DNA from: Proteocatella sphenisci DSM 23131
Lineage (GTDB): Bacteria; Bacillota; Clostridia; Peptostreptococcales; Filifactoraceae
DNA length: 64,000 nucleotides
Assembly (NCBI RefSeq): GCF_000423525.1
Contig: NZ_AUID01000014.1
Location: 1 to 64,000, forward strand
Direction: 5' to 3'
Position numbers and translations under genes: made by a program. The number at the start of each line of letters is the position of its first letter. Positions within the stretch are counted from its first letter, which is position 1. A model generated the notes under the pieces. That model made no database searches, was not told the origin of the DNA, and saw nothing but the letters and a program-made list of their open reading frames with translations. Below, one piece after another: positions 25,501-33,428 of the stretch.

Positions 25501-26042
25501 TGTATTTCATGAGAAGTTCTGAATCCATCAAAGAAATGTACAAATGGAATTTTAGATTTGATTGAAGCAAGGTGAGCAACTCCACCTAGATCCATAACCT
25601 CTTGAACAGAACCTGTTGCAAGGAAAGCAAACCCAGTTTGTCTAGCAGCCATAACATCTGAATGATCTCCAAATATTGAAAGAGCGTGACCAGCAAGCGC
25701 TCTGGCACTTACATGGAATACACATGGAAGCATTTCTCCAGCTATTTTGTACATATTTGGTATCATCAGTAGAAGTCCCTGAGAAGCTGTAAAAGTAGTA
25801 GTCAGTGCACCAGCTGATAGTGATCCATGAACTGCTCCTGCTGCTCCTGCCTCAGATTGCATTTCTGTAACCTGAACTTCTTGACCAAATATATTTTTCT
25901 TTCCATTAGCTGACCACTCATCAACCAGCTCTGCCATTGTTGACGATGGAGTGATTGGATATATAGCAGTAACATCAGTAAAGGCATAAGATACATATGC
26001 TGCTGCCGTGTTACCATCCATAGTTTTCATAACTTTAGACAT
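22515..26042 (-). CDS. nifJ: Pyruvate:ferredoxin (flavodoxin) oxidoreductase, single chain
   Basis: This 1175-residue homodimeric-type enzyme oxidises pyruvate with CoA to acetyl-CoA and CO2, reducing ferredoxin. In order it has: the alpha-type domain with AYPITPSSTMAE-like YPITPSS; the gamma-type domain in the middle; two 4Fe-4S motifs (CIQCNQCAYVCP near 690 and CTGCGNCADICP near 744); and the TPP domain with CAGCGETPYAK and GDGWAYDIGYGG near 967. The C-terminal extension is present. Length agrees with the family. It lies 26 bases behind pduL in one operon, which couples acetyl-CoA formation to acetyl phosphate. AGGAGG precedes the start. A regulated promoter lies upstream of pduL. Confidence 0.97.
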   Translation of the reverse strand: MSKVMKTMDGNTAAAYVSYAFTDVTAIYPITPSSTMAELVDEWSANGKKNIFGQEVQVTEMQSEAGAAGAVHGSLSAGALTTTFTASQGLLLMIPNMYKIAGEMLPCVFHVSARALAGHALSIFGDHSDVMAARQTGFAFLATGSVQEVMDLGGVAHLASIKSKIPFVHFFDGFRTSHEIQKVEAMDYDVFDRLVDKEAIKDFRSKSISPEHPYTKGTAQNPDIFFQAREASNSYYDALPDIVSDYMKEITAVTGRDYKPFNYYGAPDAEHIVIAMGSVTESLEETIDYLNEKGHKTGVIKVHLYRPFSSKYFFDVLPETVKSIAVLDRCKEPGAIGEPLYLDVKSLFYGRENAPVIVGGRYGLGSKDTTPTHLLTVFKNLMSDKPKDNFTISIVDDVTGLSLPIGDKVNIAPAGTKRCKFWGLGSDGTVGANKSAIKIIGDHTDMYAQGYFSYDSKKSGGITVSHLRFGNTPIRSTYLIDEADFIACHNQSYVNQYDVIEGLKKGGTFILNCKWDAKELDANLPADTKKYIAENNIQFYTINATKIGEDIGLGTRINMIMQSAFFKLTEVIPVEDATKYLKESIVKSYGNKGQKILDMNFAAVDRGQTDFVKVDVPASWKDAVETEIKDSKYEVPEFIKNILIPMNSQQGDKLPVSAFVGREDGAFPHGTAAYEKRGIAVNVPEWNPENCIQCNQCAYVCPHAVIRPFLMTDEEKTSVGDVATLAAMGKGLEGLQYKIQVSPLDCTGCGNCADICPGKKGVKALEMKPLDSQLNEQENYNALNTKVGYKGNLMDAKSVKGSQFVQPLLEFSGACAGCGETPYAKLVTQLFGDRMVIANATGCSSIWGGSAPSTPYTKNAEGKGPAWANSLFEDNAEYGYGMAIAIKAMRARIQTVATMMQDMNVTDEVKAALNAWVNSMGDADESKVASAKLLEILPTVEGEAKELAQEILDKKDYLIKKSVWIFGGDGWAYDIGYGGLDHVIASGENINILVFDTEVYSNTGGQSSKATPIGAVAKFAASGKKVKKKDLGMIATTYGYVYVAQVGMGADKNQLQKALLEAEKYDGPSLIIAYSPCINHGLKEGMGRTQANTKQAVESGYWHLYRFNPELKEQGKNPFTLDSKEPTASFREFLNKQVRYTSLTSAFPEIAEELFARAEDAANERYENYKAMASK

Positions 26043-26068
26043 ATTATTTCCTCCTAATATTAAATTGT

Positions 26069-26644
26069 TTATTTTGTGATTTTTATTACTTCTGCAAAAT
26101 CTCCATTTGATAATCCGGCCGAATTACCTTCTTCGATATCTATGTGCATCTCTAAGGCATAATCTGGACTAACACGTACTAAAACATTTTTGAAAATTAC
26201 GCCTCTGTCGCCTGATGTCTCTACGTTTACAATGTCTTTATCCTCAAGGCCAAATTCAGCTGCATTGTCAGTATGCATATGGATATGTCTTGATGCTACG
26301 ATTACTCCTTCAGACTTTTCAACCGTTCCATTAGGACCAATTAATTTGCATCCAGGGGTATTCTCGATTTTACCAGATTCTCTCACTAAAGGACTTACCC
26401 CAAGCGACCTTGCATCTGCAAAAGATATTTCAACCTGTGTGTTAGGTCTTACTGGGCCAAGTATTCTTACTTTTTTTAAAGTACCTTTTGGGCCTTCTAT
26501 GTCTACAACTTCATCTGCAGCATATTGACCTGGTTGAGATAAATCTTTTTTATGAGTAAGCTCATAATTTTGACCAAACAGTATATTTAAATCTTCTTTT
26601 GATACGTGAAGATGTCTGTTTGACAAACCTACATTAACTTTCAT
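26069..26644 (-). CDS. pduL: Phosphate acyltransferase PduL
   Basis: This 191-residue zinc enzyme exchanges CoA for phosphate on acetyl- or propionyl-CoA. Both metal-binding histidine clusters are visible, SNRHLHVS near residue 8 and ASRHIHMHT near 117, in the duplicated PduL fold. No N-terminal encapsulation peptide of the microcompartment type is seen, so it is probably a free cytosolic phosphotransacetylase. Its place just before nifJ argues that it replaces Pta in making acetyl phosphate from PFOR-derived acetyl-CoA. The ATG at 26644, with AAAAGGAG upstream, is preferred over the TTG three bases earlier. Confidence 0.92.
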   Translation of the reverse strand: MKVNVGLSNRHLHVSKEDLNILFGQNYELTHKKDLSQPGQYAADEVVDIEGPKGTLKKVRILGPVRPNTQVEISFADARSLGVSPLVRESGKIENTPGCKLIGPNGTVEKSEGVIVASRHIHMHTDNAAEFGLEDKDIVNVETSGDRGVIFKNVLVRVSPDYALEMHIDIEEGNSAGLSNGDFAEVIKITK

Positions 26645-26685
26645 CAATTAACTCTCCTTTTAAATATAATATAACCAACACATAT

Positions 26686-26739
26686 ATTATACAACTTAAA
26701 TTTAAGAATATCAAATTTATTTTTAGATATTCTTAAATT
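26686..26739 (-). promoter_or_regulatory. pduL-nifJ promoter with long dyad operator
   Basis: On the minus strand TTGATA (26714-26709) and TATAAT (26691-26686) are 17 bases apart. A perfect 14-bp inverted repeat, AATTTAAGAATATC (26699-26712) and GATATTCTTAAATT (26726-26739) with a 13-base spacer, overlaps the -35 element and spacer. A repressor bound there would block the promoter. The regulator is unknown. Confidence 0.65.
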
Positions 26740-26786
26740 ATCAAACAAATATAATTATAAATTATTTATATACTTGATTTTGAATA

Positions 26787-26817
26787 AACAATTTATAACA
26801 ATTGACAATAAATTGTT
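26787..26817. repeat. Second inverted repeat upstream of pduL
   Basis: AACAATTTAT (26787-26796) and ATAAATTGTT (26808-26817) are exact complements around 11 bases. It lies between the phosphatase stop codon and the pduL promoter, about 75 bases upstream of the -35 box. No T run follows, so a binding site is at least as likely as a terminator. Confidence 0.5.
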
Positions 26818-26840
26818 CATTGGATTGAAAATTGTGAAAT

Positions 26841-28193
26841 TTAGAAATTTTTAATAAGTACAATCATCATGTCATCTATTTCGTCATCATCTCGATTTAT
26901 TATGAACGTTTTTATAGCTTCCAGAATATCATTGCATATCATCTCACTGTCGCTGTATTTATTTGCTTTTAATATTTCAATAATGTTTGATTCTTTGTAT
27001 GTCTGGCCATTTATATTCGTGTTCTCATATATACCGTCAGTATACATAAAGAGTACTGCTTCAGAATCCATATGGTATGTGAATTCCTCATATTCATATT
27101 CTGGATCAACTCCTAGTGGTTTACCTCTATCTTCGTCAAGATATGATATACGGTTTTTTTCATAGCTGTAAAGCAACGGTATAGTGTGCCCTGCATTAGC
27201 TGAACAGATAGTGTTTTTTTCAAAATCAACCATCATCACTCTACAGGTTATAAACATGCCTGCTGAATCCAGGTCGGAATATATAAGTCTGCTGACATCG
27301 GTTAGAATTTTTGCAGGACTTGTGTTTGAACCTTTAACTATCATTTTGAACATACCTTTTAAAAGTGGCACAAAATAGTTTGACATAACACCATGTCCCA
27401 TTACATCTGCAAAAAATAATAATGCTTTTGACTCATTAAGTTTTATAGCTTCATAATAATCTCCACCGAGTCTGCTTTTAAGTTTATTCCTGTTATCGTT
27501 ATCACAACCTATTTGATAATTAAAGCTTATCCTCGCTCCACTGAAAAAAGAAATATTGTTTATGCTCATAAGTTGTCTCTGTATTTTAAGCGCTTCGGCG
27601 AATTCCTTATTCTTATTTTCCACACTGGATATTATTTCGTTTTTACGGTAAATTTCAATCGTAAGTGCAAGGACTTTGCAAATTTGTAATGTGAGTTCAA
27701 TATCGTCTTCTGTTAAAAACTCATCATTAGTAAGATAACACGATATCAGACCAAGACAATTATTGTCTGAAACTATAGGGAATATAGAAAACCCGCTATA
27801 TTCATTCCCTAACATGAGTTGGAGTTCCAAATGCTGGGGGTTTTTGTCGTCTAGTTTTTCGACATAAAAGTAGCATTTGTTTTCTAAAATACTTTCTTTT
27901 ATGATACTTGGGTATACATCTATAGGTATGTCAAATGAATTTTTGCTTTTCAAATAATCAGTTTCAATTCCGTATTTTTTATGAAATTCCGTTTTAAAGT
28001 CAGTGTACAAAATTCTCATCGTATTAATACTTCCAACATTCAACACTCCTATAGATATTCTTTTTAATTTAAGAATATCTACAAGAGTTGGAAGTATACT
28101 GTCTTTAGCTTCCATAATTCCTTTTCCCTGTGCAGTGATGTTAAGAATTTCTATTATGGAATTCAAGCGTTTATCATTGATTTCTGTTGACAT
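26841..28193 (-). CDS. GAF-domain PP2C/SpoIIE-type serine phosphatase
   Basis: The protein has 450 residues. The N-terminal half (about 20-190) looks like a GAF sensor domain, with CYFYVEKLDDKNPQH and FSIFPIVSDNNCLGLISCYL. A short helical linker leads to a PPM phosphatase domain of the RsbU/SpoIIE type from about 230 (LGGDYYEAIKLNESKALLFF, DVMGHGVMSNYFVPLLKG, ANAGHTIPLLYS, MYTDGIYE, DDDEIDDMMIVLI), which holds the metal-binding aspartates. Such enzymes dephosphorylate anti-anti-sigma factors. No partner anti-sigma or antagonist gene is adjacent. It is not SpoIIE itself, lacking the membrane domain. Confidence 0.87.
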   Translation of the reverse strand: MSTEINDKRLNSIIEILNITAQGKGIMEAKDSILPTLVDILKLKRISIGVLNVGSINTMRILYTDFKTEFHKKYGIETDYLKSKNSFDIPIDVYPSIIKESILENKCYFYVEKLDDKNPQHLELQLMLGNEYSGFSIFPIVSDNNCLGLISCYLTNDEFLTEDDIELTLQICKVLALTIEIYRKNEIISSVENKNKEFAEALKIQRQLMSINNISFFSGARISFNYQIGCDNDNRNKLKSRLGGDYYEAIKLNESKALLFFADVMGHGVMSNYFVPLLKGMFKMIVKGSNTSPAKILTDVSRLIYSDLDSAGMFITCRVMMVDFEKNTICSANAGHTIPLLYSYEKNRISYLDEDRGKPLGVDPEYEYEEFTYHMDSEAVLFMYTDGIYENTNINGQTYKESNIIEILKANKYSDSEMICNDILEAIKTFIINRDDDEIDDMMIVLIKNF

Positions 28194-28247
28194 AAAAATA
28201 CGTAATAGCTAAATGGTTACAAGCTATTTACCCCCTTAGTTAAGATT

Positions 28248-29012
28248 TTATATTGAAAAAAACCTAGATGCGTTATCAAAAGTTATTTCTGCTAACTTGT
28301 CTGTTGAAATATTGAGTTCAGAAGCTAGAGTTTTAGCTATGAATTCAACATTAGTTGGATCGTTTCTTTTTCCTCTTTTTGGCTCTGGAGACAAATACGG
28401 ACAGTCAGTTTCAATTAGTATTCTATCTTTAGGTATGTTTTTTATTATTTCTCTTAGTTTTACAGATTTTTTGTAAGTAACTGGTCCTGCAAAAGAAATA
28501 TACCCATCCATGTCTATATACTTTTTAGCCATTTCTAAACTTTGGCCAAAACAGTGAAGCACAAAAGCTGATTTTTTTTTGTTTGCTTTTATTATGTCAT
28601 GAGTTTCTTCTGAGGCATCTCTTGAGTGTACTATAAAGGGCAGCTTTAATTCTTCAGAGAGTTCAATTTGTCTTGCAAACCAATTTCTTTGAACATCTCT
28701 TGGAGAATGATCGTAATAATAATCAAGACCGATTTCTCCTATTGCAACTACTTTTTCATTAGCAGCAAGTTCCTTGAGATATTCAATATCAGACAATTTA
28801 CAATTTGAAACATCGTGCGGGTGGATCCCTATTGCAGCATATATAAACTCATATTGCTGAGCAAGTTTGATAGAACTTTCTGATGTTTTTATATCAGCGC
28901 CTACATTTACTATTCTCTTTACGTTACTATTTATAATCTTGTCTATCACTTCTTTGCGATCCTCGTCAAACTGTTCATCATCAAGATGCGCATGCGAATC
29001 AAATAATTTCAT
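28248..29012 (-). CDS. tatD: TatD-family metal-dependent hydrolase/deoxyribonuclease
   Basis: This 254-residue TIM-barrel amidohydrolase-like enzyme has the metal ligands in DSHAHLD at residues 5-11, GEIGLDYYYD near 92, FVLHCFGQ near 150 and ETDCPYLSPEP near 200. Family members act as 3'-5' DNA exonucleases or related hydrolases in the cytoplasm. It overlaps the metG stop by one base, the usual metG-tatD arrangement in Firmicutes, and is surely cotranscribed with it. Confidence 0.93.
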   Translation of the reverse strand: MKLFDSHAHLDDEQFDEDRKEVIDKIINSNVKRIVNVGADIKTSESSIKLAQQYEFIYAAIGIHPHDVSNCKLSDIEYLKELAANEKVVAIGEIGLDYYYDHSPRDVQRNWFARQIELSEELKLPFIVHSRDASEETHDIIKANKKKSAFVLHCFGQSLEMAKKYIDMDGYISFAGPVTYKKSVKLREIIKNIPKDRILIETDCPYLSPEPKRGKRNDPTNVEFIAKTLASELNISTDKLAEITFDNASRFFSI

Positions 29013-30958
29013 TATCTTACCTCGGATCCATTTTTCACTTTTTCAACTTCAATAACCTCTAAAACAGAATCATCGTCTGTAGCTGCAGATAAAATCATTC
29101 CTTCGGAAATTTCACCTCTCAGTTTGACAGGTTTTAAGTTTGCAACAATTACAACCTTTTTGCCTATGAGAGCTTCCGGTTGGTAAAACTTAGCTATTCC
29201 TGAAACTATCTGTCTATCTTCATTTCCTACTTTAAGCTTGAATATGAGAAGCTTGTCAGCCTTTGGGTGTTTTTTGCAATCCAGGACTTCTGCTACTCTA
29301 AGCTCTACTTTGTCAAAGTCCTCATAAATTATTTCAGCTTTATGTTCAATTGCCTTTTCTTCACATACAGGTGATTCTTCTATTTTTTTCGGAGAAAAAA
29401 GATCTTCCAGGAATTGAGTTTCTAATTCAACGTCAAGTCTAGGGAAAAGCATTTCTCCTTTTTTAATCTCACTGCCAGAAACAGTTTTTCCAAATTCAAA
29501 TACAGATTCATAAGTTTTAAGATCGTCTGGCGTATTTAACTGTTTGAAAATTTTGCCTGCTGTTACATGTAGCATAGGGCTTATCATAACTGCAATTATT
29601 CTTAAAGATTCAGCCAAGTTGTAAAGTACAGTGTCAAGTTCACATTTTTTTGATTCATCTTTTGCCAAAATCCATGGCGTCGTTTCATCAATATATTTGT
29701 TACATCTTCTTATTAGCTTCCAGATTTCTTCAAAAGCTTCACTGAATTGGAGCCCATCCATAGCTTTATCAACTTGCTTGTGGAGATTAGAAGCAAGTTC
29801 AATCAAAGAAGGATCATATGGAGTGCTTGCTCCTATTGAAGGTATCCTTGAATCGCTATATTTTTCTATCATTGATACGGTTCTAGAAAGAAGATTTCCA
29901 AGATCATTAACAAGGTCTGAATTAATTCTTGTTATAAAATTTCTGTTTGTATAGTTTCCGTCTTGACCAAATACAAATTCTCTTAATAAAAAGTATTTTA
30001 ATGCATCAGTTCCATATCTTTGTATAAGTGGTTCTGGATACACTATGTTTCCTTTAGATTTACTCATCTTGTCTTCTGAAAACATTATCCAGCCGTGCCC
30101 AAAAACTTTTTTAGGTAAAGGAAGATCTAGTGCCATTAAAAGAGCTGGCCATATTATTGCATGGAATCTGACTATTTCTTTTCCAACAAGATGTACATCA
30201 GCAGGCCAAAATTCTTTGAATTTATCAGAGTTACTTGTGTAGCCAAGAGCTGTGATATAGTTGCAAAGTGCATCTATCCAAACATAAACCACGTGTTTAT
30301 CATTAAATGGTACCTTTACACCCCAGTCAAAAGTTGTTCGAGAGACTGATAAATCATCTAAACCCTTTAGTATGAAATTGTTCATCATTTCATTTTTTCT
30401 GCTTTCTGGGAAACAAAAATCGGGATTCTCTTTGTAGTACTTTATAAGTCTGTCCTGATACTTGGACAGTCTAAAGAAATATGATTCTTCACTTCTTTTT
30501 TCAACACCACGTCCACAATCAGGACACTTTCCATCTAAGAGCTGAGCATCTGTCCAAAATGATTCGCATGGTATACAATAATTCCCTTCGTAAGATCCAA
30601 GATAAATATCTCCTTTTTCATACAATTTGGTAAATATTTTTTCTATCTGTTTTACGTGGTCTTCATCTGTAGTTCTAATAAAATAATCATATGATATTTC
30701 CATGGTTTCCCATAATTTTTTTATATCTTCAATCATTCCATCAAGATATAGCTTGGGTTCCATCCCTAATTCCTGAGCTTTTTTCTGGATTTTTTCACCA
30801 TGCTCGTCAGTTCCTGTTAAAAACATGACATCATAACCTAAAAATCTTTTATATCTTGCTATTGCATCTGCCGCAACAGTACAGTATGTGTGACCTATGT
30901 GTAATTTACCGCTGGGATAATAAATCGGGGTAGTTACATAAAATTTCTTTTTTTCCAT
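29012..30958 (-). CDS. metG: Methionyl-tRNA synthetase
   Basis: This 648-residue class I synthetase charges tRNA-Met. The HIGH motif is at residues 20-23 (GKLHIGHTY). A zinc knuckle, CIPCESFW...CPDCGR, lies near 125-150, and KMSKSKGN lies near 300. A C-terminal OB-fold tRNA-binding domain from about 540 (DFDKVELRVAEVLDCKKHP; SGIAKFYQPE) dimerises the enzyme. AGGAGG precedes the ATG. No T-box leader is apparent in the 87 bases upstream. Confidence 0.97.
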   Translation of the reverse strand: MEKKKFYVTTPIYYPSGKLHIGHTYCTVAADAIARYKRFLGYDVMFLTGTDEHGEKIQKKAQELGMEPKLYLDGMIEDIKKLWETMEISYDYFIRTTDEDHVKQIEKIFTKLYEKGDIYLGSYEGNYCIPCESFWTDAQLLDGKCPDCGRGVEKRSEESYFFRLSKYQDRLIKYYKENPDFCFPESRKNEMMNNFILKGLDDLSVSRTTFDWGVKVPFNDKHVVYVWIDALCNYITALGYTSNSDKFKEFWPADVHLVGKEIVRFHAIIWPALLMALDLPLPKKVFGHGWIMFSEDKMSKSKGNIVYPEPLIQRYGTDALKYFLLREFVFGQDGNYTNRNFITRINSDLVNDLGNLLSRTVSMIEKYSDSRIPSIGASTPYDPSLIELASNLHKQVDKAMDGLQFSEAFEEIWKLIRRCNKYIDETTPWILAKDESKKCELDTVLYNLAESLRIIAVMISPMLHVTAGKIFKQLNTPDDLKTYESVFEFGKTVSGSEIKKGEMLFPRLDVELETQFLEDLFSPKKIEESPVCEEKAIEHKAEIIYEDFDKVELRVAEVLDCKKHPKADKLLIFKLKVGNEDRQIVSGIAKFYQPEALIGKKVVIVANLKPVKLRGEISEGMILSAATDDDSVLEVIEVEKVKNGSEVR

Positions 30959-31045
30959 ATAATCCTCCTATTCTCTATCATTTAATAATACAATAGCTTG
31001 TGACATAAATCAACAACTTGTAAAAACTAATTTTTCAATCACAAC

Positions 31046-32434
31046 TTAATGAGATGTAATTTGTAACTCAGAAAAATTTGCACATCTGGTTTTTTTTCTA
31101 TAATTAACAATAAATATAATCGAAATAACTAAGACTATGGATTCAGATACCAAGGGGGCGATCCAAATTCCAAAATCTCCAAATATAAAAACCATAAGCT
31201 TTAAAGTTATTACCAGAACAAAGAAACCGCGTGCTAAAGATATCACGATAGCTTCTACTGGTTTTTCCAAAGAAACAAAATATCCAGATATAAGGATATT
31301 GAATCCGACAATTAAAAATGATAATGAGAAGAATCTAAAAGCGTTAACAGAATAATTGAAAAAATCCTGGTCACCTTGTCCTATAAAGGCTGATATAATA
31401 GCGCTGGTTTTAGATAAACTCATGTAACAAACCAGAATTGAAACAAAAAACAACATTGACATCGCCAGTTTAAAGAATTTTTTACAACTTTCAAAATCAG
31501 ATTTCCCTAAATAATAACTAACAAGCGGCTGCATACCCTGAGTTATTCCTATCATGGTCATGATTACCAAAAGATTGGCATATGAGATTATAGTATAGGT
31601 AATAACACCTTGTTCTCCAATAACCGAGAGTATAGTTTGATTGAATATAAATATTGTAATGCCGGCTGAAAGTTCAGTGAGACTATCAGCTATGCCTAAG
31701 GGTATAATCCTTTTGTATATTGATATTTTGATTTCTGAAAGTTTGAATTTTACAAATGCAAGTTTTGATTTCGAACTAAGAAAGTATGACATGAAAAATG
31801 CAGTAGAAACAATCTGAGAAATACCAGTTGCGTACGCCGCACCTTTCACTCCAAAATTAAACTTAACAATAAAGATATAATCGAGTACCACATTTGTAAG
31901 AGCACTTGATATAACCCCTATTGTTGCAAGTTTTGGAGAGCCATCTGTTTTAACTAAAACTTCAAATTGATAAGATATAATAAAAAACACTGAAAAACAA
32001 ATTATAATACCCAGGTAATCCATTATCATTTCTTTGGTTGCAGCAGTAGCGCCCAGGAATTCAGACAAGCTTTCAAGGTTTAGTATTGTTAAAACACTTA
32101 TAGAAAACGACATTATTATAAGAATAAAAGAATTGATAGAGAATGTTTTATTTGCCTGATCCACTTCTTTTCTTCCAAGAGATATTGCAATTATGGTAGA
32201 AGTACCGGTAGAAAAAAGCAAAGACAGAGCAAAAATAAAATTAATTGTAGGCATTGCAATGTTTATTGCCGCAAGAGCTTCATGACCCACGTAATTTGCA
32301 ACAAATAATCCATCTACCATTGTGTATATAGAAAAAACCCACATGGCAGTTATTGATGGAATAGCATAATTCAAGAACACTTTGATATCGGATGTATTCT
32401 TTTTACTTTTTTTAGAGATTAAATGATTACTCAT
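31046..32434 (-). CDS. MATE-family efflux transporter
   Basis: This 462-residue membrane protein has about twelve hydrophobic helices in two similar halves. The typical opening is MWVFSIYTMVDGLFVANYVGHEALAAINIAMP, with LFSTGTSTIIAISLGRK, and a second-half counterpart is ITQGMQPLVSYYLGK. MATE proteins expel drugs or metabolites using Na+ or H+ gradients; the substrate here is unknown. It is transcribed divergently from a MerR-type regulator, and its promoter has the stretched spacer characteristic of MerR control, so inducible drug efflux is likely. AAGAAGG precedes the ATG. Confidence 0.9.
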   Translation of the reverse strand: MSNHLISKKSKKNTSDIKVFLNYAIPSITAMWVFSIYTMVDGLFVANYVGHEALAAINIAMPTINFIFALSLLFSTGTSTIIAISLGRKEVDQANKTFSINSFILIIMSFSISVLTILNLESLSEFLGATAATKEMIMDYLGIIICFSVFFIISYQFEVLVKTDGSPKLATIGVISSALTNVVLDYIFIVKFNFGVKGAAYATGISQIVSTAFFMSYFLSSKSKLAFVKFKLSEIKISIYKRIIPLGIADSLTELSAGITIFIFNQTILSVIGEQGVITYTIISYANLLVIMTMIGITQGMQPLVSYYLGKSDFESCKKFFKLAMSMLFFVSILVCYMSLSKTSAIISAFIGQGDQDFFNYSVNAFRFFSLSFLIVGFNILISGYFVSLEKPVEAIVISLARGFFVLVITLKLMVFIFGDFGIWIAPLVSESIVLVISIIFIVNYRKKTRCANFSELQITSH

Positions 32435-32489
32435 AATGCACCTTCTTTTTTTATAATTAGATTTAGTAAAACTTTATGTTATAATTAAG

Positions 32490-32520
32490 ATTATAAACTA
32501 TAGTACAGTACTAATGTCAA
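32490..32520 (-). promoter_or_regulatory. MerR-type promoter of the MATE gene
   Basis: On the minus strand TTGACA (32520-32515) and TATAAT (32495-32490) are separated by 19 bases, two longer than optimal. The spacer contains the perfect palindrome TAGTACTGTACTA (32501-32513). This is the hallmark of MerR activators, which twist the DNA to realign the boxes when the inducer binds. Confidence 0.85.
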
Positions 32521-32538
32521 TAACTTAAGGAGGTCATT

Positions 32539-33378
32539 ATGAAAGATTATTATAAAATAAATGAGATATCCAAACTATATGGTATTGGCAAAGACTCACT
32601 TCGTTATTATGAGAAAATTGGAATTTTAAATCCTAAGAGAGATTACAATGGCTATAGAATGTATGGCTTTTCTGATATTTCCACTCTGAATGTTATTAAT
32701 GAGCTTAAAAACCTTGGATTTGAAATAAAAAGAATAAAAGCGTTTCTTTCCGAAAGAACTGTTAAATCTACAATGGATATGATGAATATGGAAATACATG
32801 AAATAGACAGAAAAATTTTGGAACTACAAGTTCTCAAGAAAATATTAAAAGATAGAAAAAGAAATATTGAAAATGAATACTCTGAGACAAATTTTGGTGA
32901 AATAAGAGAAATTTATTTTTCACAAAGGAAATGTGTTCAGCTGAATGATGGAATAATGAGAGATGAAGAGGTTGATTTCATGATAAAGAAACTTCAGGAA
33001 AAATACAATAAAAACCTTTATATACTGGGAAACAGTATGATTGGTGCAACTGTAGACTTTGATTTAAGTGAAAAAAAACATTATGATAATCAGGATTTTA
33101 AAAATACAGAAGAATTTAGCAAATATGATTCGGTTTTTTGTGTAGTAAATGATGAAAATCATGATTTTATAATTCCAGAAGGTAATTTTTTGTCTGTAAA
33201 GTATAAAGGTAATTATAACCAGACGAATCATTATATAATGAAAGCCATTAATTATGCATTTGAAAAAAACATAAAGCTAGAATCTAAACCTTTAGAAATA
33301 TATCATATCGATGTTCATGAAACTGAAATCATAGAAGAATTTATAACTGAAATACAAATACAGATTTCAAAACAATAA
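32539..33378 (+). CDS. MerR-family multidrug-responsive regulator (BmrR-like)
   Basis: The protein has 279 residues. The N-terminal winged helix (residues 1-70) reads YYKINEISKLYGIGKDSLRYY and ILNPKRDYNGYRMY, the standard MerR DNA-binding pattern. A coiled-coil dimerisation helix runs from about 75 to 118. The C-terminal 150 residues form a probable GyrI-like effector pocket, with aromatic residues and a closing DVHETEIIEEFITEIQIQI. It should activate the divergent MATE gene in response to a bulky ligand. AAGGAGG precedes the ATG. It ends at a terminator shared with the kam operon. Confidence 0.87.
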   Translation: MKDYYKINEISKLYGIGKDSLRYYEKIGILNPKRDYNGYRMYGFSDISTLNVINELKNLGFEIKRIKAFLSERTVKSTMDMMNMEIHEIDRKILELQVLKKILKDRKRNIENEYSETNFGEIREIYFSQRKCVQLNDGIMRDEEVDFMIKKLQEKYNKNLYILGNSMIGATVDFDLSEKKHYDNQDFKNTEEFSKYDSVFCVVNDENHDFIIPEGNFLSVKYKGNYNQTNHYIMKAINYAFEKNIKLESKPLEIYHIDVHETEIIEEFITEIQIQISKQ

Positions 33379-33412
33379 AAAACTAGCAGAAAATTTCTGC
33401 TAGTTTTTTATT
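33378..33412 (+). terminator. Bidirectional terminator between the merR-type gene and kamE
   Basis: AAAACTAGCAGAAA pairs with TTTCTGCTAGTTTT, with T residues after it on both strands. It closes the lysine operon and the convergent regulator gene. Confidence 0.85.
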
Positions 33413-33428
33413 GTTTTTTATAAATAAT

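Noticed and set aside
26841-28193. Sporulation phosphatase SpoIIE
   Set aside because: The phosphatase domain is of that type, but the N-terminus is a soluble GAF-like domain rather than the multi-helix membrane region of SpoIIE.
30959-31045. Possible T-box leader before metG
   Set aside because: The interval is only 87 bases and lacks the T-box core sequence and a terminator.
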